Notes: generated by a model from the sequence alone, not told the origin. A stretch of DNA of 64,000 nt from CAG-791 sp045130475 (GCA_045130475.1 JBGUPU010000026.1:8264-72263), one strand, 5' to 3'. Numbered from the stretch's first letter, positions 41,453 through 50,922 are shown. Made by a program: numbers and translations.

Positions 41453-44002
41453 TTGGCTTTTGAACATCATAAAGATCATAAAGGAATTCATTCGAAAAAT
41501 CTGTCATCGGGCGCAGCCGGTTCCGGAAGCGGAGAGATCACTCTCCGCCAGTCGGCCATAGGAAAGCCTGCCATCATTACAGCGGTCGGCGGTGAGGGCG
41601 CCCTGCGTCAGCATTTCCTGGATATGGGAGTGATCCCCGGATCCGAAGTGACGGTCGTCCAGCTTGCTCCCATGGGCGACCCTATGGAACTGCGCATTCA
41701 TGGTTACGAACTTACCATCCGTGTCGCGGATGCCGAAAAGATCAAGGTTGTCCCTGTAGCAAACAAAACGGCAGCCCCTTATGTTTCCGAAAACGGAAAC
41801 ATAAGGGAAGATGTCTCTGTGTCCGACAGCACTTCTGCACCCCGGTCCTTTGCCCGCGATGCCTACGAAAATGCTTCCCATGCCTATAAGCCGGAAGATG
41901 AAACCGACGGCAAAAGGACTGTGCGGCGTAAAACGGAACATCCCGGACTTGGTGAAGCAGGTCGTTTCCATCAGCCCGGAGACGGCGATCCGCTCCCTGA
42001 CGACACGCTTCTGACCTTTGCCCTGGTCGGCAATCAGAACTGCGGCAAGACTACTTTGTTCAACCAGCTCACCGGCGCCAATCAGCATGTCGGCAATTTT
42101 CCCGGTGTCACAGTCAGCCGTAAAGACGGTGAAATCCGTCACCATCCAAACACACTCGTCACAGATCTGCCCGGCATTTACTCCATGTCCCCCTACAGCA
42201 GTGAAGAGCTCATCTCCCGCAACTATGTGCTGGAGGATAAACCGAAAGCCATTATCAACATAGTGGATGCAACGAATATCGAGAGAAATCTGTATCTGAC
42301 CATCCAGCTGCTGGAAATGAACATACCAATGGTCGTTGCCCTCAATATGATGGACGAGGTCCGCGGCAACGGGGGATCCATCGACATCAATGCCATGGAA
42401 TCTCTTCTGGGTGTCCCTGTGGTCCCGATCTCCGCTTCCCGCGGTGAAGGCATCGAAGAACTTGTAAATCACGCCGTCCATGTCGCTCACTATCAGGAGC
42501 GGCCCCTGCGTCAGGACTTCTGCGATGAAAACGATCACGGCGGTGCTGTACACCGGTGCCTGCACGCCGTTGCCCATCTGATCGAAGACCACGCCCGCCG
42601 CGCTGATCTGCCCGTTCGTTTCTGTTCCTCTAAGCTGATCGAAGGGGATGAAGTGCTCCTGAAAAAACTGGAACTGGACCAGAACGAAAAGGAACTGCTG
42701 GATCATATCATTGTCCAGATGGAAAATGAACGCGGCATGGACAAGAGCGCTGCAATGGCAGATATGCGGTATGCCTTTATCTTCAAGGTCTGCGGGATGA
42801 CTGTAAAGCGGGCAAGGGAGAGCCGCGAACATCTGCGAAGCCGCAAAATTGATAAGGTTCTGACCGGTAAGTATACAGCAATTCCCGTTTTTATCCTGAT
42901 CATGGGAACCGTCTTCTTTTTGACTTTCAACGTGATCGGGGCCCGGCTTCAGGAAATCCTTGAGACATGGATCGACTCTCTCACGGTCATGGCGGACACG
43001 GGACTCACTGCCGCCGGTGTCAATCCGGTCATCCAAAGTCTGATCGTGGACGGAATCTTTGCCGGTGTGGGCAGTGTTCTCAGTTTCATTCCGATCATTG
43101 TGGTCATGTTCCTCTTCCTCTCGCTGCTGGAAGACAGCGGATACATAGCCCGTGTTGCCTTCGTGATGGACCATATGCTGCGGCGGATCGGCCTGTCCGG
43201 ACGAAGCATCGTCCCAATGCTGATCGGTTTCGGATGCAGCGTCCCCGCTGTTATGTCGACCAGGACGCTTCCCAGCGAACGTGACCGCCGCATGACGATC
43301 CTTCTGACACCTTTTATGAGCTGTACCGCAAAGATCCCGATCTATGCATTTTTTGTCAACGCCTTTTTCCCCGGTCACGGCGGTCTCATCATGATCGGCC
43401 TGTACATACTGGGTATCCTGACCGGCATTCTGGCAGCCTTTTTATACAAGGGAACAATGTTCCGCGGAGAAGCTGTCCCCTTTGTCATGGAGCTTCCCAA
43501 TTACCGGCTGCCGGGACTGAGGAACACATTGCAGCTCTTATGGGAGAAAGCCAGGGACTTTTTGCAGCGCGCTTTCTCTGTGATCCTGATCGCCACCATC
43601 CTGATCTGGTTTCTGCAGAATTTCGACCTCCACCTGAACATGGTGTCAGATTCCTCCACCAGCATCCTGGCTATGGTCTCCGGTCTTCTGGTACCTCTAT
43701 TCAAGCCCATCGGCCTGGGGGACTGGCGGATCTGCACTTCCCTGATCAGCGGTTTTATGGCAAAGGAGAGTGTCGTTTCGACGCTTGAGATCCTCTACGA
43801 AGGCGGTGTGACGGCTTTCATGACTCCTCTGATGGCCGCGGGACTGCTGGTCTTTTCTCTTCTCTACACCCCCTGTGTTGCCGCTGTTGCGGCAGTACGC
43901 CGCGAGCTCGGCATGAAATGGGCCGTTTCCCTTGTTATCTGGCAATGTGTCATTGCATGGGCCGCCGCCCTGATTGTACGGATCATTGGAACGCTCCTGT
44001 AA
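41453..44002 (+). CDS. feoB: FeoA-FeoB fusion, ferrous iron transporter
   Basis: The protein imports Fe2+. An N-terminal FeoA (SH3-like) domain (about 30-110: LRQSAIGKPAIITAVGGE, FLDMGVIPGSEVTVV) is fused through a low-complexity linker (about 110-185) to FeoB: the G domain with G1 GNQNCGKTTLFNQLTG, G3 DLPGIYSMSP and G4 NMMD, then about 8-10 membrane helices including the gate motifs GFGCSVPAVMSTRTL and PFMSCTAKIPIY. I chose TTG 41453 because AAGGAG lies 9 bases before it; ATG 41405 lacks a ribosome site. The N-terminus after it is His-rich (AFEHHKDHKGIH). Length is about 849 residues. FeoC is absent. Confidence 0.92.
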   Translation: MAFEHHKDHKGIHSKNLSSGAAGSGSGEITLRQSAIGKPAIITAVGGEGALRQHFLDMGVIPGSEVTVVQLAPMGDPMELRIHGYELTIRVADAEKIKVVPVANKTAAPYVSENGNIREDVSVSDSTSAPRSFARDAYENASHAYKPEDETDGKRTVRRKTEHPGLGEAGRFHQPGDGDPLPDDTLLTFALVGNQNCGKTTLFNQLTGANQHVGNFPGVTVSRKDGEIRHHPNTLVTDLPGIYSMSPYSSEELISRNYVLEDKPKAIINIVDATNIERNLYLTIQLLEMNIPMVVALNMMDEVRGNGGSIDINAMESLLGVPVVPISASRGEGIEELVNHAVHVAHYQERPLRQDFCDENDHGGAVHRCLHAVAHLIEDHARRADLPVRFCSSKLIEGDEVLLKKLELDQNEKELLDHIIVQMENERGMDKSAAMADMRYAFIFKVCGMTVKRARESREHLRSRKIDKVLTGKYTAIPVFILIMGTVFFLTFNVIGARLQEILETWIDSLTVMADTGLTAAGVNPVIQSLIVDGIFAGVGSVLSFIPIIVVMFLFLSLLEDSGYIARVAFVMDHMLRRIGLSGRSIVPMLIGFGCSVPAVMSTRTLPSERDRRMTILLTPFMSCTAKIPIYAFFVNAFFPGHGGLIMIGLYILGILTGILAAFLYKGTMFRGEAVPFVMELPNYRLPGLRNTLQLLWEKARDFLQRAFSVILIATILIWFLQNFDLHLNMVSDSSTSILAMVSGLLVPLFKPIGLGDWRICTSLISGFMAKESVVSTLEILYEGGVTAFMTPLMAAGLLVFSLLYTPCVAAVAAVRRELGMKWAVSLVIWQCVIAWAAALIVRIIGTLL

Positions 44003-44096
44003 ATTCAGATGAAGCTTTTTCAAGCCGGAATCAATGAGTTTTCCTTTGCGGAACAGGATATTATGCAGGTAAGTCCTGAATAAAACGAATATTTAT

Positions 44097-44150
44097 CAGC
44101 AAATAAAAAAAGAGGAAACGGAAATTCCGTCTCCTCTTTTTTATTTGCTG
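44097..44150. terminator. Bidirectional terminator between feoB and the CofE-like gene
   Basis: A long stem, arms CAGCAAATAAAAAAAGAGG and its near-complement around GGAAATTCC, spans 44097-44150 with A-rich and T-rich flanks serving the two convergent genes. Confidence 0.9.
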
Positions 44151-44184
44151 ATTCTCTTTTTATGGCACTGTTATCTGTCCATCC

Positions 44185-45387
44185 TCAATCGTGGGTATAG
44201 TTATCGAAATAACCCTGGACGAGTACGACCGGAGTTCCCTTATCGCCGGAACCGCTGGTGAGATCGCAGAGAGAACCGATCAGGTCAGTCAGCTGACGGG
44301 GGGTTGTACCCTGAGAAGCCATGTTTCCCTTGAGATCATCATCCTTTTTGCGGATACTGTCGGAAATAGCCTCTCTCAGTTCCTCGCCGGACAGATGCTT
44401 GAAGTCATTGTCTGCCAGATACTTGAGCTTGAGCTCATTGGGAGTACCGACGAGTCCGTCTGTATAGAAGGGAGAAACAACCGGATCTGCGAGCTCCCAG
44501 ATCTTGCCCTGGGGATCCTTGAAAGCGCCGTCACCGTAGACCATGACTTCAACGCACTTGCCTGTCTTGTCAAGGATCTGCTTCTGAATGCCCAGTACAA
44601 GGTCTCTGCTGTCACGGGGAAAGAGCTTGACCTTGTCTTCCGTGGACTTGTTGGAACCGAGCAGACCGTAGAGCTCATTGCAGCCGCTGCCGTTTACAGG
44701 TGCATTCATGATCTCGTCCAGGCTGCAGACAACCTTAGCGCCTGCATCCAGGAGGATCCTCTTGGTGCGCTTGCGGGTATGGATATCGCAGTTGAGCACA
44801 TGGTCAGCATATTTCAGGATCGTCCTGGGATTGTTGGCGAAGATGATCTCCGCTTCAGCGCCGCAGGAACGGATCAGATCGCCGTAATACTCAACATAAT
44901 CAACACCAGTGAACTCGTGGCGGTTTACGCCGAAGAGCTCCCTGTATCTTTCCAGAGTCAGAATATCACTGTAGGGATTGACGCCGGCTGCATCGATCTG
45001 GTCCAGGCTGACAAGCTCATTGCCGACCTCATCGGAAGGATAGCTCAGCATCAGGACGATCTTTTTCGCGCCTTTTGCGATACCGCGCAGACAGATGGCA
45101 AAACGGTTGCGGGAAAGAATGGGAAAGATCACACCGATGGTCTCTCCGCCCAGCTTTGCTTTTACATCCGCGGCAATATCGTCCACACTGCAATAGTTGC
45201 CCTGTGAACGTGCGACGATGGACTCTGTTATGGCTATGACATCCCTGTCCCGAATCGCAAAACCTTCAGATTCCGCCGCTTCCAGTACGCTGTTTGTCAC
45301 GATCTGGCCAAGGTCATCTCCCTCCCGGATAATAGGGCAGCGAATGCCTCTGGAAACAGTACCGACTTTGCGCTCTGTATTACTCAT
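44185..45387 (-). CDS. CofE-like (coenzyme F420-0:L-glutamate ligase family) protein
   Basis: The 400-residue protein matches the F420 ligase fold: an early GDDLGQIV block, DRDVIAITESIVARSQGN with the GTP/metal site acidic and Arg-Ser residues, NPYSDI, then VYGDGAFKDPQG and a late segment ending in charged residues. Canonical CofE adds glutamates to F420-0. Clostridia of this type lack a known F420 pathway and no cofC, cofD, cofG or cofH gene is visible here, so the natural acceptor is unknown; many anaerobe homologues carry this label by homology only. It is about 150 residues longer than archaeal CofE (about 250). AGGAGAG precedes the ATG; its promoter is strong. Confidence 0.8.
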   Translation of the reverse strand: MSNTERKVGTVSRGIRCPIIREGDDLGQIVTNSVLEAAESEGFAIRDRDVIAITESIVARSQGNYCSVDDIAADVKAKLGGETIGVIFPILSRNRFAICLRGIAKGAKKIVLMLSYPSDEVGNELVSLDQIDAAGVNPYSDILTLERYRELFGVNRHEFTGVDYVEYYGDLIRSCGAEAEIIFANNPRTILKYADHVLNCDIHTRKRTKRILLDAGAKVVCSLDEIMNAPVNGSGCNELYGLLGSNKSTEDKVKLFPRDSRDLVLGIQKQILDKTGKCVEVMVYGDGAFKDPQGKIWELADPVVSPFYTDGLVGTPNELKLKYLADNDFKHLSGEELREAISDSIRKKDDDLKGNMASQGTTPRQLTDLIGSLCDLTSGSGDKGTPVVLVQGYFDNYTHD

Positions 45388-45489
45388 GCTTTTACTCTCC
45401 TGTTATTGTGAAATCAAACTTTTGCCGCGAACCCATAATGAGTAAACACCACTTCAGTATTTTAGCAGAATAAAGTCCCTTTGAAAAGT

Positions 45490-45518
45490 ATTATACATTT
45501 TAAAAGATACGTTTGCAA
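45490..45518 (-). promoter_or_regulatory. Promoter of the CofE-like gene
   Basis: Minus strand -35 TTGCAA (45513-45518), 17-base spacer, perfect -10 TATAAT (45490-45495). It lies at the end of the neighbouring transporter operon, and the leader is about 95 bases. Confidence 0.65.
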
Positions 45519-45522
45519 AGGT

Positions 45523-46521
45523 CTATCTCTCTTCACGGAAATAGGGCTGTCCCAGGCTGGCAGGAGGCTGATTCTCTCTTTTATTCCGCATACTTGTGAT
45601 GATCAGAACAATGATCGTGACAATATAGGGAAGCATCTTATACAGCTCTTTGACTGCCAGATTCATCCCGGTGGGAATATACAGATACAGAATGTAAAGT
45701 CCGCCGAACAGGAAGGAGGAAAGCACACCTACATCCGGGCGCCAGATGGTAAAAATGACCAGCGCGATCGCAAGCCATCCGCGGTCTCCGAACGCGTCAT
45801 TGGACCAGACTCCGTTGGCATAGTCCATTACATAGTAGAGTCCGCCGAGTCCTGCGATCATACAGCCCAGGATCGTGGCGACGTATTTGTACCTGGTGAT
45901 GTTGATGCCGGCGGCATCAGCAGTCGCAGGACTCTCACCGACGGCACGAAGATGCAGTCCTACCCTGGTACTGCGGATCACGTAGGCGGATACCAGCGAA
46001 ATAATAATGGCGCCATAGGCCAGAAAACCATAGGAAAAGAGCAGCTTACCGACGACTCCTGTACCGGATGCAAAGGGAAGTGTCGTGCGGAAGGCGTTGG
46101 AAGTTGCGCTCAGAGCAATAGAAGGAACATCCGAACCTGTCAGCTTGATCAGAGAGCCGCCGAAGAAATTACCGAAACCAACACCGAAGGTTGTCATGGC
46201 AAGACCGGTGACATTCTGGTTTGCACGGAATGTAACTGTCAGGACACAGTACAAAAGTCCCATCAGAAAGGATCCGAGCAGACAGCAGAACAAAGGAATG
46301 GCAATCGTCAGGAAAGGATTCATCGCTTCAGCAGAACCGCCGCAGGAACGCTCGTATATAAAGGAACCGATGACGCCCGAGATTGCACCGACATACATGA
46401 CACCGGGAATTCCCAGATTCAGGTTGCCGGATTTCTGCGTGATCGTCTCTCCGGTGCTGCCCAGCATGAGCGGAATACTCTGTGCTACCATACGCGGGAT
46501 AAAAGCAACAATATCAAACAT
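45523..46521 (-). CDS. ABC transporter permease, BMP/nucleoside type (NupQ-like)
   Basis: The 332-residue membrane protein belongs to the branched-chain amino acid/ribose-type permease superfamily, with about 9-10 helices and the loop LRAVGESPATADAAGINITRYK that couples to the ATPase (EAA-like). It is the second permease of the operon; its ATG overlaps the stop region of the upstream permease by 8 bp, so they are translationally coupled, with a GGGAGG site inside. Together with the preceding permease it forms the heterodimeric channel of a BMP-linked purine nucleoside importer, as in B. subtilis NupNOPQ. Confidence 0.9.
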   Translation of the reverse strand: MFDIVAFIPRMVAQSIPLMLGSTGETITQKSGNLNLGIPGVMYVGAISGVIGSFIYERSCGGSAEAMNPFLTIAIPLFCCLLGSFLMGLLYCVLTVTFRANQNVTGLAMTTFGVGFGNFFGGSLIKLTGSDVPSIALSATSNAFRTTLPFASGTGVVGKLLFSYGFLAYGAIIISLVSAYVIRSTRVGLHLRAVGESPATADAAGINITRYKYVATILGCMIAGLGGLYYVMDYANGVWSNDAFGDRGWLAIALVIFTIWRPDVGVLSSFLFGGLYILYLYIPTGMNLAVKELYKMLPYIVTIIVLIITSMRNKRENQPPASLGQPYFREER

Positions 46522-47704
46522 GTGCCGAATCCTCCCTCTTCTCTTTGCTGTTTCCGGACTCTGTGTCTTTCAGAGAAACAGATTTGGAACTGCCTGCATT
46601 AATACCTGAACCTGTATGACTGTGCCCCCTGAAATGCAGCTGATAGTTGATAAAGAACTCGCTGGCGATGATAAAGAACAGGATGATACCGGTCAGAATA
46701 TCGCCGAAAGACTGGTTGAGCGTGAACGCTGTGGCGATCTCGCCGGCACCTCTGCCGAGAAAGATCAGCAGGAAGGTCGAGAGGACCATGCCCAGCGGAT
46801 TGAACTTCGCCAGCCAGGCGACCATGACAGCTGTAAAGCCCTGTCCGCCGGCCAGTGTAGTAGTCAGGGTGTGGTCTGTTCCGGCCACCAGAAGAAAACC
46901 GGTAAAGCCGCAGATCGCGCCGGAGAGCATCAGTGTTCGGATGATGGTCCAGCCTACCTTGATGCCGACATAGCGGGCTGTCGCAACACTTTCACCTACG
47001 ACAGAGATCTCGTAGCCATGCTTGGAGTAGGTCAGATAGATATACATGAGTATCGTAAGGATTGCTACGCAAAGAATATTCAGAAGATAACGGTTTCCGG
47101 CAATGACAGGGAGCCAGCCGGCCTCAGTGGACTGATTGATGATACCGATCTTACCGGATCCCTTGGGGACTTCCCATACAATGACATAATAGGCGACCAG
47201 CTGTGTCGCAACATAGTTCATCATCAGGGTGAACAAGGTTTCGTTCGTGTTCCACTTTGCCTTGCAGAGCGCGGGGATCAGTGCCCAGACCGCGCCCGCT
47301 CCGACGGCGGCAATGATACATACAGGAATCAGAATGACGTTCGGAAGTTTGTCTCCCAATACGATCATGCCGGCTGCTGTTCCCAGCGCACCGATCAGGA
47401 TCTGTCCTTCACCGCCCAGATTCCAGAAACGCATGCGGAAAGCAGGGGTCAGTGCCAGTGAAATACAGAGCAGAATCGCGATTTCCTTGCCAAGGATCCA
47501 AATACGCCTCTTTGTTCCGAAAGCTCCGGCAAACATGGTCGCATAGACTTCAATCGGATTAAGACCCGTAGCGATGGATGTAATAACGGCGCATACGATC
47601 AGGGCGATCAGAATAGCGATCAGGCGGATTCCCCATGCCTGATACCATGTGAGCGCTTTGCGCTTCGACATATGGATAAGTGCTTCCTTCGGTTTGTTAT
47701 GCAA
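46514..47704 (-). CDS. ABC transporter permease, BMP/nucleoside type (NupP-like)
   Basis: The 396-residue permease (about 9-10 helices) shows the family blocks FRMRFWNLGGEGQILIGAL and GYEISVVGESVATARYVGI (ATPase contact). It has a polar C-terminal tail (about 350-396) rich in Ser and Lys that is not conserved in the family. The start is uncertain: TTG 47704 has GGAGG nine bases upstream and AAGGAC next to it, while ATG 47671 has AAGGAAG eleven bases upstream; I list the TTG. It follows the ATPase gene by 45 bp. Confidence 0.9.
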   Translation of the reverse strand: MHNKPKEALIHMSKRKALTWYQAWGIRLIAILIALIVCAVITSIATGLNPIEVYATMFAGAFGTKRRIWILGKEIAILLCISLALTPAFRMRFWNLGGEGQILIGALGTAAGMIVLGDKLPNVILIPVCIIAAVGAGAVWALIPALCKAKWNTNETLFTLMMNYVATQLVAYYVIVWEVPKGSGKIGIINQSTEAGWLPVIAGNRYLLNILCVAILTILMYIYLTYSKHGYEISVVGESVATARYVGIKVGWTIIRTLMLSGAICGFTGFLLVAGTDHTLTTTLAGGQGFTAVMVAWLAKFNPLGMVLSTFLLIFLGRGAGEIATAFTLNQSFGDILTGIILFFIIASEFFINYQLHFRGHSHTGSGINAGSSKSVSLKDTESGNSKEKREDSAHV

Positions 47705-47749
47705 GTCCTTCTCCCTCCAAAACAGTTCATCGGCTGCAAAGCTTTACTG

Positions 47750-49306
47750 TCACTCTTCTTTTTCCTTCGCTCTGATCCTCTCGGATCCGCCGAGTTCGGT
47801 CATCATCATACCAACCTCATTCTTGTCAGCCGTACGGCCGTCCAGAATACCGCTCACACGGCCGCCGCAGAGAACAACGATCCTGTCTGCCAGCTCCAGG
47901 AGCACATCGAGATCTTCTCCGACATAGACGACAGCAACTCCTGCCTCTTTCTGCTGGTTGAGCAGGTCATAAATTGTGTAGGAAGAGTTAATGTCCAGTC
48001 CGCGCACAGCGTAAGCAGTCAGAAGCACCTTGGGAGAAGAGGCGATTTCACGTCCGACAAGGACCTTCTGTACATTGCCGCCCGAAAGACGTCGGACAGG
48101 CGTGGAGACGCCGGGTGTATTGACTTCCAGCTCCTGGACAACTTTTTCCGCGAGTTCATGCGGATGTTTACGGTCTGTAAATACGGAATGTCCGGACCGG
48201 AAAGATCTGAGCATCATGTTTTCAGAGAGGTCCATATTTCCTACAAGACCCATTCCGAGACGATCTTCAGGAACAAAAGAGAGAGCTACACCCATACGCT
48301 GGATCTCCAGCGGATCCCTCCCTACCAGTTCTTCGGTTTTTCCGTCATCATGAATATAGAGAATCTGTCCGGATTCCACACGCTGCAGTCCCGCGATCGA
48401 TTCGAGCAGTTCCTTCTGGCCGCTGCCGGAGATACCTGCAATACCCAGGATCTCTCCTGCGCGGATGTCAAAATAGACGTGGTCCAGCTTGAGGACGCCG
48501 TCGGAGGAAGTGACCGTCAGTCCCTTGATCTCGATCCGGGGCTTGGGATTTACCGGTTCCGGTCTGCGGATATTGAGGGTGACCTGATGGCCCACCATCA
48601 TATTGGTCATCTCCTGCGGATTCGTATCCTTTGTCAGCATCTCTCCTATATAGGCGCCTTTGCGCAGGACAGCAACCCGGTCCGAGAGCGCCTGCACCTC
48701 GTGCAGCTTATGAGTGATGATAATGATCGCCTTACCGTCCGCGCGCATATTGCGCAGCACAGCAAACAGCTTCTCTGTCTCCTGCGGAGTCAGAACAGCT
48801 GTAGGTTCATCCAGGATCAGGATATCTGCGCCGCGGTATAGTGCCTTGACAATTTCAACTGTCTGCTTCTGTGAGACCGACATCTGATAAATTTTCTTGT
48901 CGGGGTCGATCGAAAACCCATAGGTATCGCAGATTTCCCGGATCTTTTTTGAGGCGGCAGCACGGTCAAGACGTCCCTTTTCCTCCAGGCCCAGAATAAT
49001 ATTCTCTGTCGCTGTGAAGACATCGACCAGCTTAAAGTGCTGATGGATCATTCCGATTCCGTAGCGGAAGGCATCCTTGGGAGACTGGATGGTGACCTCC
49101 TCTCCGTTGATGAAGATCTGTCCCTCGTCAGGATAATAGATTCCGGACAGCATATTCATAAGAGTAGTCTTGCCGCTTCCGTTTTCACCCAGAAGGGCCA
49201 GAATCTCGCCTTTGCGGATATCCAGGTCTACATGGTCATTGGCCACGACGGTGCCGAAAATCTTGGTAATGCCGCGCAGGGCGACAGCAGGTGTAGTATT
49301 ATCCAA
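47750..49306 (-). CDS. ABC transporter ATPase with two nucleotide-binding domains (NupO-like)
   Basis: The 518-residue protein has two ABC domains. The first has Walker A GENGSGKTT, signature MSVSQKQTVEI and Walker B LILDEPTAVL; the second is degenerate at Walker A (GISGSGQKELLES), keeps LSGGNVQKVLVGREIA, and its Walker B lacks the catalytic Glu (LLTAYAVRGLD). This asymmetry is typical of the ribose/BMP family ATPases such as RbsA and NupO. The frame is open to TTG 49336, but a GGAGGA seven bases before TTG 49306 supports the shorter start. It is separated from bmp by a terminator-like hairpin. Confidence 0.91.
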   Translation of the reverse strand: MDNTTPAVALRGITKIFGTVVANDHVDLDIRKGEILALLGENGSGKTTLMNMLSGIYYPDEGQIFINGEEVTIQSPKDAFRYGIGMIHQHFKLVDVFTATENIILGLEEKGRLDRAAASKKIREICDTYGFSIDPDKKIYQMSVSQKQTVEIVKALYRGADILILDEPTAVLTPQETEKLFAVLRNMRADGKAIIIITHKLHEVQALSDRVAVLRKGAYIGEMLTKDTNPQEMTNMMVGHQVTLNIRRPEPVNPKPRIEIKGLTVTSSDGVLKLDHVYFDIRAGEILGIAGISGSGQKELLESIAGLQRVESGQILYIHDDGKTEELVGRDPLEIQRMGVALSFVPEDRLGMGLVGNMDLSENMMLRSFRSGHSVFTDRKHPHELAEKVVQELEVNTPGVSTPVRRLSGGNVQKVLVGREIASSPKVLLTAYAVRGLDINSSYTIYDLLNQQKEAGVAVVYVGEDLDVLLELADRIVVLCGGRVSGILDGRTADKNEVGMMMTELGGSERIRAKEKEE

Positions 49307-49410
49307 AGCAGTTCCTCCGCCGGATTCAGAAGTCAATAATGATTGTTAAAAGCTCACATCACTAATAATGTAACACAGAAAATAATAATTCGCATCAGCC
49401 GGTTCGAACA

Positions 49411-49451
49411 AAGAGAAAGGGCTGTCACATGAAAATTCATGTGGCAGCCCG
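49411..49451 (-). terminator. Hairpin between bmp and the ATPase gene
   Basis: GGGCTGTCACATGAA (49420-49434) pairs with TTCATGTGGCAGCCC (49437-49451) with one wobble; on the minus strand the stem is followed by a T-rich tail. It probably lets more bmp than transporter mRNA accumulate. The remaining 49466-49515 stretch is GC-rich and holds a further imperfect stem. Confidence 0.75.
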
Positions 49452-49527
49452 GATAAAACTCTGTTTTTGTGCGGCCGTCCGACGGCCTGCGCCAGTTCCG
49501 GGTCCCGCACACAGGGTCAGACGCTTA

Positions 49528-50808
49528 TTAGAATGCGTCGTTCAGAAGCGTGATACCATCGATCTTCAGATCGAAGTAAGGAGCGCTGCGATACTCGGAT
49601 TCATGGAAGTAACCGTCGGCGATAACTTCGGTGTCACCTTCAAAGTTGGCATCAGTATCAACATCAGCCATATAGGAGTCAAGGTTCTTGCCGTCAACAG
49701 TGAACTTGGAAGTATCAAATACATAAACTTCCTCGTTGATCAGCTGCTCTCTGACTTCCTCGATCTTCTCGGCAGTGCCCTCAGCCGCAGCCTTCTCATT
49801 GACCTCGGTCAGAAGAACAGATTCTGTGCTGATGGTGCCGGTATAGTCTGTATCGAACTCTTCGCCTGCAGCAACTGCAGAGATGGCATACTCATAGTAA
49901 GGTGTCCAGTCGATTCTGGAAGAGACGATGAAGGTATTGGGGCATGCGGAAATGGTGGATCCGTTATAGGAAACATCCGGAACGCCGGCCTGCTCGCAGG
50001 CAGTGGGAGCGCCCATGGAGTCCGCGTGCTGGCTGATCAGGACACAGCCGTCGTTGATCAGAGTGTTCGCGCCTTCTTTTTCAGCGGTCTCATCATACCA
50101 GGAACCTGTGAAGGTAACTTCCATAGTAGCGGAAGGGCAGATGGAGCGTGCGCCCAGGAAGAAGGATGTGTAACCGGAAATAACCTCTGCATAGGTGAAA
50201 GCGCCGACATAACCGATCTTGGCTTCGTCTTCCTTGATCTCGCCCTTTTCGATCATCTCATTGAGCTTCATGCCTGCAGCAACGCCTGCAAGATAGCGGC
50301 CCTCATAAATGGAGGCAAATGCGTTGTGATAGTTGGGAAGGCCTTCGGTATGTGCCTTTGTGCCTGTAGCGTGGCAGAACTGGACTTCGGGGAATTCCTT
50401 GGCAGCCTGGATCATGAAATCCTCGTGGCCGAAGGAATCCGCAAAGATGATGTTGCAGCCGGCATCTACAAGATCAGCAGCTGCATCATAGCACTCCTGT
50501 CCTTCCGGAATATTGGTGCGGATGATGTAGTTCTGCTCGGGGATGCCGAGATTTTCGCAGGCAGCCTTTGCAGCATTGATGAAGTTGAGGTCATAAGTGG
50601 AGTTTTCGTCATGAAGCATGATGAAACCGACCTTGATATCCTCTGCGGACACAAAATCGTCGTCGCCGGCCATTTCGCCTTCAGCTTCGGTAGCTGCCTC
50701 GCCGCCCTTGTCCGCAGGTGCAGTGCTGCTGGCGGAACCGCCGCCGCATCCTGCGAGAACGCCCATGGCAAGAATCAGTGCGAGTAAGATACTCAGTGTC
50801 TTTTTCAT
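49528..50808 (-). CDS. BMP-family substrate-binding lipoprotein
   Basis: The 426-residue protein has a lipoprotein signal with the lipobox LAGC (Cys21) and a Gly/Ser/Ala-rich linker, then the BMP/Med fold: KVGFIMLHDENSTYDLNF at the start of the domain, GCNIIFADSFGHEDFM in the ligand site, and GYVGAFTYAEVISGY. BMP binding proteins of this group (PnrA, BmpA, NupN) bind purine nucleosides such as guanosine; the ligand here is inferred only from the family and its operon. It heads the operon bmp-ATPase-permease-permease. Its ribosome site is GGGAGGAAAA, and its promoter is a very good match to consensus. Confidence 0.93.
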   Translation of the reverse strand: MKKTLSILLALILAMGVLAGCGGGSASSTAPADKGGEAATEAEGEMAGDDDFVSAEDIKVGFIMLHDENSTYDLNFINAAKAACENLGIPEQNYIIRTNIPEGQECYDAAADLVDAGCNIIFADSFGHEDFMIQAAKEFPEVQFCHATGTKAHTEGLPNYHNAFASIYEGRYLAGVAAGMKLNEMIEKGEIKEDEAKIGYVGAFTYAEVISGYTSFFLGARSICPSATMEVTFTGSWYDETAEKEGANTLINDGCVLISQHADSMGAPTACEQAGVPDVSYNGSTISACPNTFIVSSRIDWTPYYEYAISAVAAGEEFDTDYTGTISTESVLLTEVNEKAAAEGTAEKIEEVREQLINEEVYVFDTSKFTVDGKNLDSYMADVDTDANFEGDTEVIADGYFHESEYRSAPYFDLKIDGITLLNDAF

Positions 50809-50893
50809 TTTTTTCCTCCCAGTTTATTTCTGCGCCAGACCGGCAGTATTCTGCCGCTGTCACAGGTATGAAAATAAATTTTCAGGAATTCTT

Positions 50894-50922
50894 ATAATAC
50901 GAAAGACAAAACCGTTTGTCAA
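50894..50922 (-). promoter_or_regulatory. bmp operon promoter
   Basis: Minus strand -35 TTGACA (50917-50922, perfect), 17-base spacer, -10 TATTAT (50894-50899). No riboswitch is apparent in the short leader. Confidence 0.85.

Noticed and set aside
41504..43378. A 624-codon open frame on the minus strand opposite feoB
   Set aside because: FeoB motifs on the plus strand are unmistakable; the antisense frame has no recognisable domain.
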